The notes beneath the pieces are model-generated. The model worked only from the letters and a program-made list of their open reading frames with translations. It had not been told where the DNA came from and made no database searches. Shown in pieces: positions 15,814 to 24,248 of a DNA stretch of 35,587 bases. Both the position numbers and the translations under genes were made by a program. The stretch lies in NCBI GenBank assembly GCA_963621145.1, contig CAVFDI010000011.1, forward strand, positions 1 to 35,587, written 5' to 3'. The DNA comes from W0P28-013 sp963621145. GTDB lineage: Bacteria > Bacteroidota > Bacteroidia > Bacteroidales > Paludibacteraceae. Each line of letters starts with the position of its first letter. Position 1 is the stretch's first letter.

Positions 15814-15846
15814 CAAAGGTAGTCAATTTTTTTGCATTGCACAAAA
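15814..15846 (-). promoter_or_regulatory. tRNA-Leu promoter
   Basis: On the minus strand TTTTG (15842-15846) and TACCTTTG (15814-15821) are 20 bp apart, an excellent match to the -33/-7 arrangement. It lies 21 bp before the mature tRNA. Confidence 0.8.
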
Positions 15847-15893
15847 TTCTAACGGAAAATCGCTCAAAATGTTTTATTTTGGCATAAAAATTG

Positions 15894-15901
15894 TACTTTT
15901 G
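15894..15901 (+). promoter_or_regulatory. -7 box TACTTTTG for the nucleosidase gene
   Basis: TACTTTTG lies 55 bp before the ATG at 15956 and diverges from the tRNA-Leu promoter. Confidence 0.6.
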
Positions 15902-15928
15902 TAACACTGAAAAAGTCGATTTTTTTCA

Positions 15929-15955
15929 GTTTCAAGTTTACAAGTTTCAAGTTAG
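15929..15955. repeat. AAGTTT-phased array before the nucleosidase start
   Basis: Units AGTTTCA, AGTTTAC, AAGTTTC, AAGTTAG abut the start codon at 15956. They fit a 7-bp period with one drifted phase. Confidence 0.6.
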
Positions 15956-16642
15956 ATGAAAATCGGAATAATAGTAGCAATGGACAAGGAGCGGGCGCTG
16001 GTTGAACAGTTGCTCGCCAATGTTACAACGCACTCGATCAACGGCTTCACATACACGCAGGGCACTGTGGGTGCGCATCAGGTGGCATTGCTCAAATGTG
16101 GCATTGGCAAGGTGGCTGCGGCACTTGGCGCATCGGCTCTGATAGAGAGTTTTGCGCCTGATTGCATAATCAATTCGGGCGTGGCTGGCGCGTTGGATAA
16201 GAGCGTTGGCGTGGCTGATGTGGTGGTGGCTAGCCGCACGGTTTATCACGATGTCTATTGCGGCGATGAGGTGCCACTGGGCTGCATTCAGGGTTTTCCG
16301 CTCTATTTTGAGGCTGATAAACGGTTGCTCGAGGCCTTTCAGCAACTGAATTTGGGCAAAGAGGCGCACGTTGGTTTGATTTGTAGCGGCGATCAATTCA
16401 TCACAAAATTGACGGAATTGCAAACCATAAAAAAGAATTTTCCTGAAGGATTGGCGGTGGATATGGAGAGTTGTGCCATGGCGCAGACTTGCCACATGTT
16501 GCATGTGCCGTTCGTCAGTCTGCGTGTGATAAGCGACACGCCTGGCATTAACGACCACATGACGCAGTATTTCGATTTTTGGAAAATTGCGCCCGAACGG
16601 TCGTTCACGGTGCTGAAAAAACTGATTGAGGCGCTGAAATAG
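15956..16642 (+). CDS. mtnN: 5'-methylthioadenosine/S-adenosylhomocysteine nucleosidase
   Basis: This 228-residue cytoplasmic hydrolase cleaves the glycosidic bond of MTA and SAH, releasing adenine. It clears inhibitory by-products of SAM use and feeds methionine salvage or the activated methyl cycle. The opening MKIGIIVAMDKE places Glu12 as in E. coli MTAN. VDMESCAMAQ supplies the ribose-binding Met170-Glu171, and RVISD the catalytic Asp194. The early NSGVAGAL motif is also typical. Length matches the family. No luxS lies nearby. It has its own promoter and is followed after about 100 bp by the antiporter gene on the same strand. Confidence 0.96.
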   Translation: MKIGIIVAMDKERALVEQLLANVTTHSINGFTYTQGTVGAHQVALLKCGIGKVAAALGASALIESFAPDCIINSGVAGALDKSVGVADVVVASRTVYHDVYCGDEVPLGCIQGFPLYFEADKRLLEAFQQLNLGKEAHVGLICSGDQFITKLTELQTIKKNFPEGLAVDMESCAMAQTCHMLHVPFVSLRVISDTPGINDHMTQYFDFWKIAPERSFTVLKKLIEALK

Positions 16643-16706
16643 AACTAAGACTTTTGGCTAAGACTAAAACTTTTGACCATGATTGTCTGGTGGTCGAGCA
16701 ATACTT

Positions 16707-16741
16707 TACTGACTTTTTACTTTTTACTTCTAACCACTAAT
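16707..16741. repeat. Heptad array (TTTTTAC type)
   Basis: Units TACTGAC, TTTTTAC, TTTTTAC, TTCTAAC, CACTAAT end 7 bp before the antiporter ATG. Confidence 0.8.
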
Positions 16742-16748
16742 TAAAAAA

Positions 16749-18233
16749 ATGTCCATCGAACTCATTTTACTTGTACTTTCGGTTCTATTTTTGTTGAGCA
16801 TTATGGCGGGAAAAGCCAGCTCAAAATTTGGTGTGCCAGCGTTGTTGCTGTTTCTGCTTGTCGGAATGTTGTGCGGCAGCGATGGTCTTGGTTTCGAGTT
16901 CGAAGATACGGGCATGGCGCAGATTATCGGCACGGTGGCGTTGTGTATCATTCTGTTTTCGGGCGGCATGGATACCAAATTCGCCGAGATAAAACCAGTG
17001 CTGGTGCAAGGTTTGGTTTTGGCTACGTTGGGCGTGGCACTCATGGCACTCATCACGGGCGTGCTGGTGTGGTTCATTTTGGGCATGACGCTGAAGTCGG
17101 CATGCATTGGCTTGACTACCTCGCTGTTGCTGGCTAGCACCATGTCGTCGACCGATTCGGCATCGGTTTTTGCCATTTTGCGATCGAAAGGACTGCACTT
17201 GAAAAACAATCTTCGTCCTACGCTCGAGCTCGAGAGCGGCAGCAACGACCCGATGGCGTACATTCTTGTGTTGGTGTTTATGGACATTGTGAAAATGGGC
17301 GAAATGCCAAGTATTTGGTATGTGCTTGGGCGCATTGCCATGCAGTTGTGCATTGGCCTATTGGCGGGCTTTGCTTTCGGAAAATTTGCCGTTTGGTTCA
17401 TCAATCGCATCAAAATTGACAACGCCTCGCTCTATCCTATTTTGGTATTTGCATTCTGCATCTTCATTTTTTCGGTAACCTATTTTATGCAGGGCAATGG
17501 CTATTTGGCGGTTTACATTGGCGGTTTGATTATCGGCAATTCGTCGTTTCAGCACAAACGCTCAACCATGGGCTTTTTCAACGGACTTTCGTGGCTGTTT
17601 CAGTTGCTCATGTTCTTAACTTTGGGTCTGCTTGTCAATCCGCACGAACTGCTCGATGTGTGGGTGCCAGGTCTCATCATCAGTTTTGTGATGATTTTCA
17701 TTGCGCGCCCAGCGAGCGTTTTCTTGTCGCTGCTGCCATTCCGCAAAATTGGTCTGAGAGATAAGGTTTATGTGTCGTGGTGCGGCTTGCGTGGCGCAGT
17801 GCCAATTATTTTTGCCATCATGCCGTTGGCTGCCGATGTGCCACAAGCGCGGTTCATATTCAACATCGTATTTTTCTGCACACTGGTGTCGCTGTTGGTT
17901 CAAGGCACTTCGCTGCCCATTGTGGCTAAGTGGCTCAAACTCGATGAGCAACCCGACAACTTGAAAGGTTTGGAGGATTTCGATGTCGACTTTTCGGACG
18001 AGATAAAATCGGTAACCACCGAAATCACCGTTACCGATCGTGTGCTTGAGCGTGGCAATCATTTGATGGATCTTGGTTTGCCCGACAAAACGCTGGTGGT
18101 TATGGTGAAGCGCGGCGACAAATTCTTTGTCCCGACGGGCAAAACATCGCTCCATGCGGGCGACAAACTACTCATCATCACCGACGACCAAGATGCGCTG
18201 AAAGAGACCTACAAGATGCTGCAAATTGAGTAA
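16749..18233 (+). CDS. CPA1-type K+(Na+)/H+ antiporter with RCK_C domain
   Basis: This 494-residue inner-membrane exchanger has about twelve helices in residues 1-390. They include the CPA core STDSASVFAILRSKGLHLKNN and LELESGSNDPMAY, whose Asp residues bind cation and proton. The C-terminal stretch from about 405 ends in FVPTGKTSLHAGDKLLIITDD, an RCK_C (TrkA-C) ligand-binding domain. This layout is that of CvrA/NhaP2 potassium/proton antiporters, which protect against osmotic and alkaline stress. The cation preference cannot be read from sequence. A heptad array lies directly upstream. No terminator is obvious after the stop. Confidence 0.93.
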   Translation: MSIELILLVLSVLFLLSIMAGKASSKFGVPALLLFLLVGMLCGSDGLGFEFEDTGMAQIIGTVALCIILFSGGMDTKFAEIKPVLVQGLVLATLGVALMALITGVLVWFILGMTLKSACIGLTTSLLLASTMSSTDSASVFAILRSKGLHLKNNLRPTLELESGSNDPMAYILVLVFMDIVKMGEMPSIWYVLGRIAMQLCIGLLAGFAFGKFAVWFINRIKIDNASLYPILVFAFCIFIFSVTYFMQGNGYLAVYIGGLIIGNSSFQHKRSTMGFFNGLSWLFQLLMFLTLGLLVNPHELLDVWVPGLIISFVMIFIARPASVFLSLLPFRKIGLRDKVYVSWCGLRGAVPIIFAIMPLAADVPQARFIFNIVFFCTLVSLLVQGTSLPIVAKWLKLDEQPDNLKGLEDFDVDFSDEIKSVTTEITVTDRVLERGNHLMDLGLPDKTLVVMVKRGDKFFVPTGKTSLHAGDKLLIITDDQDALKETYKMLQIE

Positions 18234-18276
18234 AAATGGTCGTTTTGGTGCGAATTTTTATCTGAAATGTTAAAAA

Positions 18277-18308
18277 TTTGGCAGTTAAAATTGAAAGTTG
18301 TAATTTTG
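18277..18308 (+). promoter_or_regulatory. Promoter of the winged-helix gene
   Basis: TTTG at 18277-18280 and TAATTTTG at 18301-18308 are 20 bp apart. The leader is about 38 nt. Confidence 0.8.
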
Positions 18309-18352
18309 CAGCCGTATTAAGGTTTTATTTATTGGTCTAAATTTTTACAACT

Positions 18353-18547
18353 ATGAAAGAGAAAATTGGAACGAACGCCGGTCTCGTTTGGAATTCGCTG
18401 AACGAAGGTGCAAAGGAAATCAAGGCTCTGAAAAAAGCCACCAAGTTGAACGACAAAGATTTGTACGCCGCTCTCGGTTGGCTCGCTCGTGAAGAAAAAA
18501 TCAACTTCACCGAGAACGCTACCGACATCTTGGTTAGTCTTTGCTAA
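18353..18547 (+). CDS. Small winged-helix protein (DUF2582-like)
   Basis: This 64-residue protein is a single compact domain: MKEKIGTNAGLVWNSL, then a helix-turn-helix-like stretch (EIKALKKATKLNDKDLYAALGWLAREEKI). It matches the winged-helix DUF2582 family found in Bacteroidota and some archaea. A DNA-binding or protein-interaction role is inferred from the fold; no target is known. Its own well-formed promoter, short length and highly biased codons suggest strong expression as a monocistronic message. Two hairpins follow, the second with a T-tract. Confidence 0.88.
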   Translation: MKEKIGTNAGLVWNSLNEGAKEIKALKKATKLNDKDLYAALGWLAREEKINFTENATDILVSLC

Positions 18548-18563
18548 GGTAAAATTTACAAAT

Positions 18564-18583
18564 TGAAGTGGTCGCAACCGCTT
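18564..18583 (+). other. Hairpin after the winged-helix gene
   Basis: GAAGTGGT and ACCGCTTC pair around CGCA (one G-U pair). No T-tract follows, so it may protect the 3' end or aid the terminator 17 bp downstream. Confidence 0.6.
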
Positions 18584-18599
18584 CAATAAAACCTAAAAG

Positions 18600-18634
18600 A
18601 TGGTGCTATTCACAATAGATAACACCATTTTTTT
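18600..18634 (+). terminator. Intrinsic terminator fused to the next promoter
   Basis: ATGGTG (18600-18605) pairs with CACCAT (18623-18628), with an inner TATT/AATA pairing, followed by seven T. The -7 box of the next gene starts at 18636. Confidence 0.8.
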
Positions 18635-18635
18635 G

Positions 18636-18643
18636 TAACTTTG
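18636..18643 (+). promoter_or_regulatory. -7 box TAACTTTG for the beta-barrel gene
   Basis: TAACTTTG begins two bases after the terminator T-tract and 30 bp before the ATG at 18666. Confidence 0.65.
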
Positions 18644-18665
18644 CGCCATCATTTTTCTATTGATT

Positions 18666-19259
18666 ATGACAAGAATACGCCATTTCATGCTCCTTTCGTT
18701 GCTGATTTTGTGGGCAATTCCCGCTGTCGCCGTTATGCGCGCCGAGGCCGATTCGCTGCATCACGAGGTGCGGCTTGGTTGGGGCGATATGCTCTTCGAA
18801 ACCGCCATGTGGCACAGCACGCAGCACACAAGCGACTATCGCTACACGGGTCATCTGTTTGCCGAATATCAGTACCGAGTGAAAAATTGGCTGTCGGTGG
18901 GCATGTTGGCCGACTACGAGCGCGTGATGTGGCGCGCCGAGGCACTTTCGGATCAGAATTTTTACAACCTCAGCCTGCTGCCAACGATGCGTTTCACCTA
19001 TTTTTTCAGCCAATATGTCAATCTCTATTCGGCAGTGATGCTGGGTTTGAACATAAACGGCGGTACCGAAACTGATATGTACGGTCGGCAGACGGCTTGC
19101 GCACCTGCTTTCGGCATTACTGCGCTTGGCATGAGCGTGGGCAACGAACATTGGTTTGGCGCGGCAGAAATTGGCGGACTCAACGCACTTGCAAGCAAAG
19201 ATTTGATTTATATGCTCGGCTCGCGACTGTTCACGGCGTCGATTGGATACCGATTTTAG
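18666..19259 (+). CDS. Putative outer-membrane beta-barrel protein
   Basis: This 197-residue protein has an N-terminal signal peptide (MTRIRHFMLLSLLILWAIPAVAV, cleaved near residues 22-26). Alternating strands rich in Tyr, Trp and Gly follow, and the protein ends in GYRF with the terminal Phe typical of outer-membrane barrels. This fits a small porin-like or OmpA-barrel-like protein of eight strands. No specific family is recognised and the ligand is unknown. The frame is open from a TTG at 18660, but the ATG at 18666 gives a standard signal sequence. It is followed on the same strand by two lipoprotein genes, possibly one surface-related transcription unit. Confidence 0.75.
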   Translation: MTRIRHFMLLSLLILWAIPAVAVMRAEADSLHHEVRLGWGDMLFETAMWHSTQHTSDYRYTGHLFAEYQYRVKNWLSVGMLADYERVMWRAEALSDQNFYNLSLLPTMRFTYFFSQYVNLYSAVMLGLNINGGTETDMYGRQTACAPAFGITALGMSVGNEHWFGAAEIGGLNALASKDLIYMLGSRLFTASIGYRF

Positions 19260-19265
19260 AAAATT

Positions 19266-19286
19266 CATCACTCATAATTCCTAATT
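19266..19286. repeat. Short heptad array before the hydrolase start
   Basis: CATCACT, CATAATT, CCTAATT occur in phase, 5 bp before the ATG at 19292. Confidence 0.5.
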
Positions 19287-19291
19287 GAGAA

Positions 19292-20584
19292 ATGCGATAT
19301 TTCAGAGTTTTCATCTTTTTTGCGCTTGTTTTTACGCTTTCGGCTTGTCATCACGACGAGCCTGAGTATGTCGATTTCGACACTTGCGAATCGCTTGGGC
19401 GGCAGTTTGTAGCAACCAGCGAAAGCACGTGCGACATAATGGACGAGACGCCTTGGGAAAATGTGGAACTCGAGGTGGAATTCGACGACGAAGGGAACAT
19501 CGCACCACAAGGGCGTTCGCTCACGCGTGCCACATCGGTAACGCAGACCGATCTCGTTCGCGAACTCATCTCCACATTCACCTCGCGCAAGGTGCATCAG
19601 GTGGCGGGTGTGTACGAGAGCAGCGATTTGCACGGCAATCCGATAGTGGTTTCGGGCAAATTTTTCTACCCTGTGAATAAGCCGATGAAAAATCTGATAA
19701 TCGTGTCGCACTACACCATTGGCGCCAACCACGAAGCGCCATCGGAAAATTTCTGTTTCGAGGGCATGTTTGCCGCCCTTGGCTACGGAGTGGTGATGGC
19801 CGATTATATTGGCTATGGCGTTACGGCCGACAGCATTCACCCCTATCTGCAAGCTCAAGTTACCGCACAAAATGTCGTTGATATGGCGCTGGCTATTCGT
19901 CCGTTCATTGCCAAACGCAATTTGCAGGTCGAGTCGGACGAAATTATTTTGATGGGCTATTCGCAAGGCGGCGCTACCACCATTCATGTGCAGCGAATGA
20001 TGGAGGAGAACTACAACGACATCTTCAAAATTAAGAAAAACTATGCTGGCGCAGGGCCTTACTACATTGCGCGAACCTACGACTACTGCGTGCGGCAGGA
20101 CGAGACTGGCATTCCGTGCGCCGTGCCGATGATTATTCAAGGCATGAGCGTTGGCATGGCTCGCCCGCTAGATATGTCGTATTTCTTCAAAGAACCGCTG
20201 CTATCGAACTACGACGAGTGGATAAATTCGAAAAAATACACAGTCAATCAGATGTCGACGCTGATTGGCGTGAACCGCTTGAGCCAGATTCTGACAACCG
20301 ACGGGACCGACCGCACTAAGAGCGAAACGGCGCGTTTCTACAACGAACTGGTGCAAAACAGCGTGCCATCGACCTTCAGTCCGCAAGCGCCGCTCTATCT
20401 TTTCCATTCGGAAGACGACAAAACTGTGCCATTTGTGAACTCGCAGATTCTGCAGCGCGAAATGCGCAAATCGAGCCTGTCGCACGCCGAGGTCTCGTAC
20501 GATTTTGCTCACTACGGCAGCCACATGAAAGGCGCCATCAGATTTATGCGAAATGTAGCGAAGGAGTTGAAAAATGAAAAGTAA
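19292..20584 (+). CDS. Lipoprotein alpha/beta hydrolase (secreted lipase/esterase-like)
   Basis: This 430-residue lipoprotein has a signal sequence ending in LSAC (lipidated Cys19). An alpha/beta-hydrolase domain follows, with nucleophile elbow GYSQGG (Ser224), acid HSEDDKTVP (Asp375 or Asp376) and His407 in HYGSHM. The order and spacing fit a complete catalytic triad. The size and the YFxGxxGYGVVMADYIGYG-like region (reading LGYGVVMADYIGYG) resemble secretory lipases and related Bacteroidetes hydrolases. The substrate is probably an ester but is not determined. It should sit on the periplasmic or surface side. Its final 11 bp overlap the start of the next lipoprotein gene, which suggests translational coupling. 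Confidence 0.87.
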   Translation: MRYFRVFIFFALVFTLSACHHDEPEYVDFDTCESLGRQFVATSESTCDIMDETPWENVELEVEFDDEGNIAPQGRSLTRATSVTQTDLVRELISTFTSRKVHQVAGVYESSDLHGNPIVVSGKFFYPVNKPMKNLIIVSHYTIGANHEAPSENFCFEGMFAALGYGVVMADYIGYGVTADSIHPYLQAQVTAQNVVDMALAIRPFIAKRNLQVESDEIILMGYSQGGATTIHVQRMMEENYNDIFKIKKNYAGAGPYYIARTYDYCVRQDETGIPCAVPMIIQGMSVGMARPLDMSYFFKEPLLSNYDEWINSKKYTVNQMSTLIGVNRLSQILTTDGTDRTKSETARFYNELVQNSVPSTFSPQAPLYLFHSEDDKTVPFVNSQILQREMRKSSLSHAEVSYDFAHYGSHMKGAIRFMRNVAKELKNEK

Positions 20585-21461
20585 ATGTTTGAAAATCAGC
20601 GTGTTAATCGCTTTTGTGGCGATTGGGTTGGCATTTACATCGTGCCAAAAAGATAAGGTTACGGACAGCACTTTCGTGATCGAAATCAGCAAAATGCAGT
20701 CGACGGGCTTTTGGCTCGACATAGTGCCAGAAAACAACGATTTTTACTATCGTTTCGATGCCATTTCGGTGGAGGATTATGCGCGCTATGCTTCCGATGC
20801 CGATCTGATTTCGGCTGATTATCAGCAACTTGTGGCGAACTACGACACCATTTTGCAATATGTGCCAAACCTCGAAATGTCGTTCGAAGAAATGTCGTTC
20901 GAGGTTGGTGCAGTGGCCTTCTATTTTCAGCACGATTTGAAGCCAGAGACCGATTATTACCTGTTTGCTTATCGCCTCGACCGCAAAAAACGCCCCATCA
21001 AAACGCTGGTGAAAGTGCCATTTACCACCACAAAAATGCCCGTTTCCGACATCACATTCAGCATCGGCGTCGATAGCGAACAACTCATCATCACGCCATC
21101 GAACGACGACACCTATTTCTGGCTTTGTGAATCAAAAAGGGTGGTTGATGATGAATTCAGTGGTTCGCCATACCTGATGATGCTGTTTACGCTGCAAAAT
21201 TATTACGAGTACGATTTCATCGATAATATGCTGTCGCAAGGGCGCGACACGCTCGATTTGCACTATTTCTGTGCCAATGTCGATACGCTGCAAATGGCGA
21301 TCGTTGGCTACCAAGGCGAGGTTTCGACGCCGTATCAATTCTACGAAATAGTCTCTACGGCCGATCATTCGCTGAAATTCTATCCAATAGAAGATCTCGT
21401 TTACGAAGAGTCGAGCGTAGTTCAAAACGCTATGCGCAAGGCAATCAGGCTGAAAAAATGA
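20574..21461 (+). CDS. Lipoprotein with two related beta-rich domains, function unknown
   Basis: This 295-residue lipoprotein has the signal MKSKCLKISVLIAF and a lipobox ending in Cys24 (AFTSC). The mature part contains two similar blocks. Each starts with a strand such as TFVIEIS or DITFSIGV and then has a DFYYRFDAIS or DTYFWLCES strand. A Tyr/Asp-rich helical stretch and a closing GAVAFYFQHDLKPETDYYLFAY-type strand follow. I read this as an internal duplication of an Ig/Fn3-like domain, as in other Bacteroidales lipoproteins. It contains no catalytic motif. The start ATG overlaps the hydrolase stop, so the two products may work together at the cell surface. Confidence 0.8.
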   Translation: MKSKCLKISVLIAFVAIGLAFTSCQKDKVTDSTFVIEISKMQSTGFWLDIVPENNDFYYRFDAISVEDYARYASDADLISADYQQLVANYDTILQYVPNLEMSFEEMSFEVGAVAFYFQHDLKPETDYYLFAYRLDRKKRPIKTLVKVPFTTTKMPVSDITFSIGVDSEQLIITPSNDDTYFWLCESKRVVDDEFSGSPYLMMLFTLQNYYEYDFIDNMLSQGRDTLDLHYFCANVDTLQMAIVGYQGEVSTPYQFYEIVSTADHSLKFYPIEDLVYEESSVVQNAMRKAIRLKK

Positions 21462-21490
21462 AAAATTGATGAGTTGACATCTGTCCCCTT

Positions 21491-21525
21491 ATTTTTCATT
21501 ATTCATTCTTCATTTTTTATTATAG
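21491..21525. repeat. Heptad array (ATTATTC type) at the priA stop
   Basis: Units ATTTTTC, ATTATTC, ATTCTTC, ATTTTTT, ATTATAG. The priA stop codon lies inside the last unit, so on the minus strand the array starts at the stop. Confidence 0.8.
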
Positions 21526-23934
21526 CTCCGCGTCCCACGCAATCTGCAATCCTCTGAATGCTGGCTGTCCCAGAATCCACTGCGACAGTTGGTCTATTTG
21601 TTGTTTGGCTGGTTCGGGCGAAGTGCCAGCGGCAATTTTCAGCACAATGTGTTTGATGAATTTGTTTTGAATGCGCCCCACTGGCGGATTGTCGGGTCCG
21701 TAGACCAAATCGCCAAACGAGCGGCGCAGCGCATTTGCCATTTGTGTGGCGGCCGACGAAAGCGTTTGTGCATCGGCGTGTTTCAAGATTATCTGCACCA
21801 AGCGAAAATAGGGCGGATAGCGAAAATCTGACCGTTCGTGCATCTCGCGATCGAAAAATGCGCGATAATCGCCTTTTAGCACTTCGGCTATCACGGGGTG
21901 ATTTGGCTGCGAGGTTTGCAAAACTACAGTGCCGTGCAAATCTTTGCGTCCAGCGCGCCCGCTCACCTGTGTGAGCAGTTGAAAGGCACGCTCGTAGGCT
22001 CTAAAATCGGGATAATTCAGCAGATTATCGGCATTCAAGATGCCAACTAAGCCCACGCCATCGAAATCGAGACCTTTCGCCACCATTTGTGTGCCGACGA
22101 GCAGATCAATTTCGCGCGCTTCGAATTCGCCAATGATGCGATTGAACGATTTTTTCTGTCGTGTGGTGTCCAAATCCATGCGAGCAATGTGCGCTTCGGG
22201 AAAGAGCGCCGCCACTTCGTTTTCGACCTGCTCTGTGCCAAATCCGTAGGTCTGCAAGGCAGCCTCGCCGCATTGTGGACAAATGGTTGGTGGTGTCTGT
22301 TTGTAGCCGCAATAGTGGCAGGTGAGTTTGCCGAACGCTTTGTGGTAGTTTAGGCTCACATCGCAGTGCGGACAGCGTGGAGTCCAGCCGCAGTGGCGAC
22401 ATTCGGTGTAGGGCGCAAATCCACGACGGTTTTGAAACAGTATCACCTGTTCGCCACGAGCGAAAGTTTCGCGAATTTTCTCCACCAAAAAATCGGAAAG
22501 ATGGCCAGTCATCTGCTTTTTGCGATAGGCTTCGGTGAGATCGACCACCACCATTTCGGGTGCAGTGGCTTGTCCGTAGCGCGCATTCAGCGTGACCAAA
22601 CCATATTTACCATTCAGCGCGTTGCAATAACTCTCTATCGATGGTGTGGCACTGCCCAAAATGGCTTTTGCCTTGAATTGCCATGCCAAAATCAGTGCAG
22701 CATTGCGGGCATTGTAGCGTGGAGCAGTGTCGGATTGTTTGTACGAGGCGTCGTGTTCTTCGTCGACAACAACCAAACCCAAATTTTGGAACGGCAGAAA
22801 CAGCGCATTGCGCGCTCCGACGATGAACTGGCGTGGATTTTCGCCCAGCATATCGTTCCAAATCTCAACGCGTTCGGCTTCGGAAAATTTGGAATGAAAA
22901 ACAGCCATTTTGTCGCCAAAAATATCTTTCAAACGCTCGGTGAGTTGCGTCGTTAGGGCAATTTCAGGCACAAGATAGAGCACTTGCTTGTCCGCCGCTA
23001 GCGTGTCGGCTATCAGATGTGTGTAGATTTCGGTCTTGCCGCTGGCCATTACGCCGTGCAGCAGCACTGTATTTTTCGTTTCGAAAAGATGGCGGATTTC
23101 GTCGTAGGCGTGCTGTTGTTCGGGAGTGAGCGTGGCGGCTTCGGCTTTTTTCTCGAAAGGTTTTATGCGCGCCACTTCGCGTTCTTCCTGAACGAAAATG
23201 CCTTTGTCGATCAGCTGTTTGCAGATGGTCGATGTTGCTCCAGCTTGCGCCAATAGGTCGCTTTTGCGCACCGCTTCGCCATTTTTGCTCATGGCACGGA
23301 AGGTGAGTAGCAGTTCGCGCTGTTTTTTGGCTCGAGCGGGCAGTACAGGCTCGGTCTTTGGGTCGGCTAGCGCAATGTAGCTCTCGGTGCGCGGGCGATA
23401 TTGCTCGTTAATCTCCTCGTGTAGTGCCACTACGCCTTGCGTCAGCAGCCGTTTGATGGCTGGGAAGGCATCTTTCACCTCCATCGCCTTGTTTATGGCT
23501 TCGATGCTCTGCGGTTCTTTGCTTTCCGAAAGAATCTCGATCAGGTGTTTTTCGCGAGCCGAAAGTTGCTCTGTGTCAGCCTCGGGAGCGAGTTCTACGG
23601 TGGTTTCGCTTTCCAGCTTCATGGCCGATGGCAGCGCAGTTTTGAACACATCGCCCAGCGTGGCGCGGTAGTATTGCGCTAGCCATTTCCAAAACTGAAG
23701 TTGTTCGGGGAACAAGATTGGACGTTCGTCGAGTTGCGCGGCAATGCTTTTGATGGTGGTGCAGGGTGGCGGTGTGGTGCTTAGTGCGCATACAATGCCT
23801 GTGTAGAATCGTCGTGCGCCAAATGGCACTACCACGCGCATGCCCACGGCGAGTGTTTCGTGCAGCGTTTCTGGCACGGCATAGCTGTAGGTTTGCGCTA
23901 GCGGAAATGGCAATATGACTTCGGCGTAGATCAT
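21520..23934 (-). CDS. priA: Primosomal protein N', replication restart helicase PriA
   Basis: This 804-residue helicase reloads the replisome at collapsed forks. An N-terminal 3'-DNA-binding domain (MIYAEVILPFPLAQTYSYAVP) is followed by a winged helix and a superfamily 2 core with Walker A GVMASGKTE (about residues 294-302) and DEEHD box. Zinc-binding cysteine pairs lie in CRHCG, CPHC, CHYCG and CPQCG. The late motif LLTQVSGRAGR completes the helicase. All are intact. The ATG at 23934 is chosen; the longer frame starts with TTG. It is transcribed divergently from tRNA-Ala. The gap upstream is only about 80 bp. Confidence 0.97.
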   Translation of the reverse strand: MIYAEVILPFPLAQTYSYAVPETLHETLAVGMRVVVPFGARRFYTGIVCALSTTPPPCTTIKSIAAQLDERPILFPEQLQFWKWLAQYYRATLGDVFKTALPSAMKLESETTVELAPEADTEQLSAREKHLIEILSESKEPQSIEAINKAMEVKDAFPAIKRLLTQGVVALHEEINEQYRPRTESYIALADPKTEPVLPARAKKQRELLLTFRAMSKNGEAVRKSDLLAQAGATSTICKQLIDKGIFVQEEREVARIKPFEKKAEAATLTPEQQHAYDEIRHLFETKNTVLLHGVMASGKTEIYTHLIADTLAADKQVLYLVPEIALTTQLTERLKDIFGDKMAVFHSKFSEAERVEIWNDMLGENPRQFIVGARNALFLPFQNLGLVVVDEEHDASYKQSDTAPRYNARNAALILAWQFKAKAILGSATPSIESYCNALNGKYGLVTLNARYGQATAPEMVVVDLTEAYRKKQMTGHLSDFLVEKIRETFARGEQVILFQNRRGFAPYTECRHCGWTPRCPHCDVSLNYHKAFGKLTCHYCGYKQTPPTICPQCGEAALQTYGFGTEQVENEVAALFPEAHIARMDLDTTRQKKSFNRIIGEFEAREIDLLVGTQMVAKGLDFDGVGLVGILNADNLLNYPDFRAYERAFQLLTQVSGRAGRKDLHGTVVLQTSQPNHPVIAEVLKGDYRAFFDREMHERSDFRYPPYFRLVQIILKHADAQTLSSAATQMANALRRSFGDLVYGPDNPPVGRIQNKFIKHIVLKIAAGTSPEPAKQQIDQLSQWILGQPAFRGLQIAWDAEL

Positions 23935-23970
23935 TTTTCGGTGCAAAAATACAAAAAAATGACGAAAAAT

Positions 23971-24001
23971 TTTGTCGGTTCAAATAAAAGTTGTACTTTT
24001 G
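23971..24001 (+). promoter_or_regulatory. tRNA-Ala promoter
   Basis: TTTG (23971-23974) and TACTTTTG (23994-24001) are 19 bp apart, and the tRNA starts 11 bp downstream. Confidence 0.8.
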
Positions 24002-24012
24002 CAGTCGCTTTC

Positions 24013-24085
24013 GGGGCATTAGCTCATCTGGTAGAGCGCAACACTGGCAGTGTTGAGGTAAGCGGTTCGAGTCCGCTATGCTCCA
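24013..24085 (+). tRNA. tRNA-Ala (anticodon GGC)
   Basis: This 73-nt cloverleaf has acceptor GGGGCAT with ATGCTCC (one G-U), D arm AGCTCATCTGGTAGAGC, anticodon stem CAACA/TGTTG enclosing CTGGCAG, and T arm GCGGTTCGAGTCCGC. The discriminator is A and CCA is not encoded. Confidence 0.96.
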
Positions 24086-24128
24086 CAAAAAAAGAAAAGA
24101 GAATCGTGAGGTTCTCTTTTCTTTTTGT
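24086..24128 (+). terminator. Long A/T-arm hairpin after tRNA-Ala
   Basis: AAAAGAAAAGAGAA pairs with TTCTCTTTTCTTTT around TCGTGAGG. The T-rich 3' arm serves as the T-tract. It begins directly after the tRNA. Confidence 0.8.
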
Positions 24129-24216
24129 CTATTTTGGGTGTTTTCTCCCATTTCATACATTCTTCCAGCAATTTTGTACAACCGGGCCGAAAACGTTTGG
24201 TGGTGGCGGTTTGGTG

Positions 24217-24224
24217 TAATTTTG
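24217..24224 (+). promoter_or_regulatory. -7 box TAATTTTG before the decayed gene
   Basis: TAATTTTG has a TTTG at 24196-24199, 17 bp upstream. It lies 25 bp before the ATG at 24249, so the promoter has outlived the gene. Confidence 0.5.
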
Positions 24225-24248
24225 TAGCGAAAATAGATCAGCAACGCT

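Noticed and set aside
23941..24219. A 92-codon plus-strand frame across tRNA-Ala
   Set aside because: Its centre is simply translated tRNA-Ala, a familiar spurious ORF, and the flanks are promoter and terminator.
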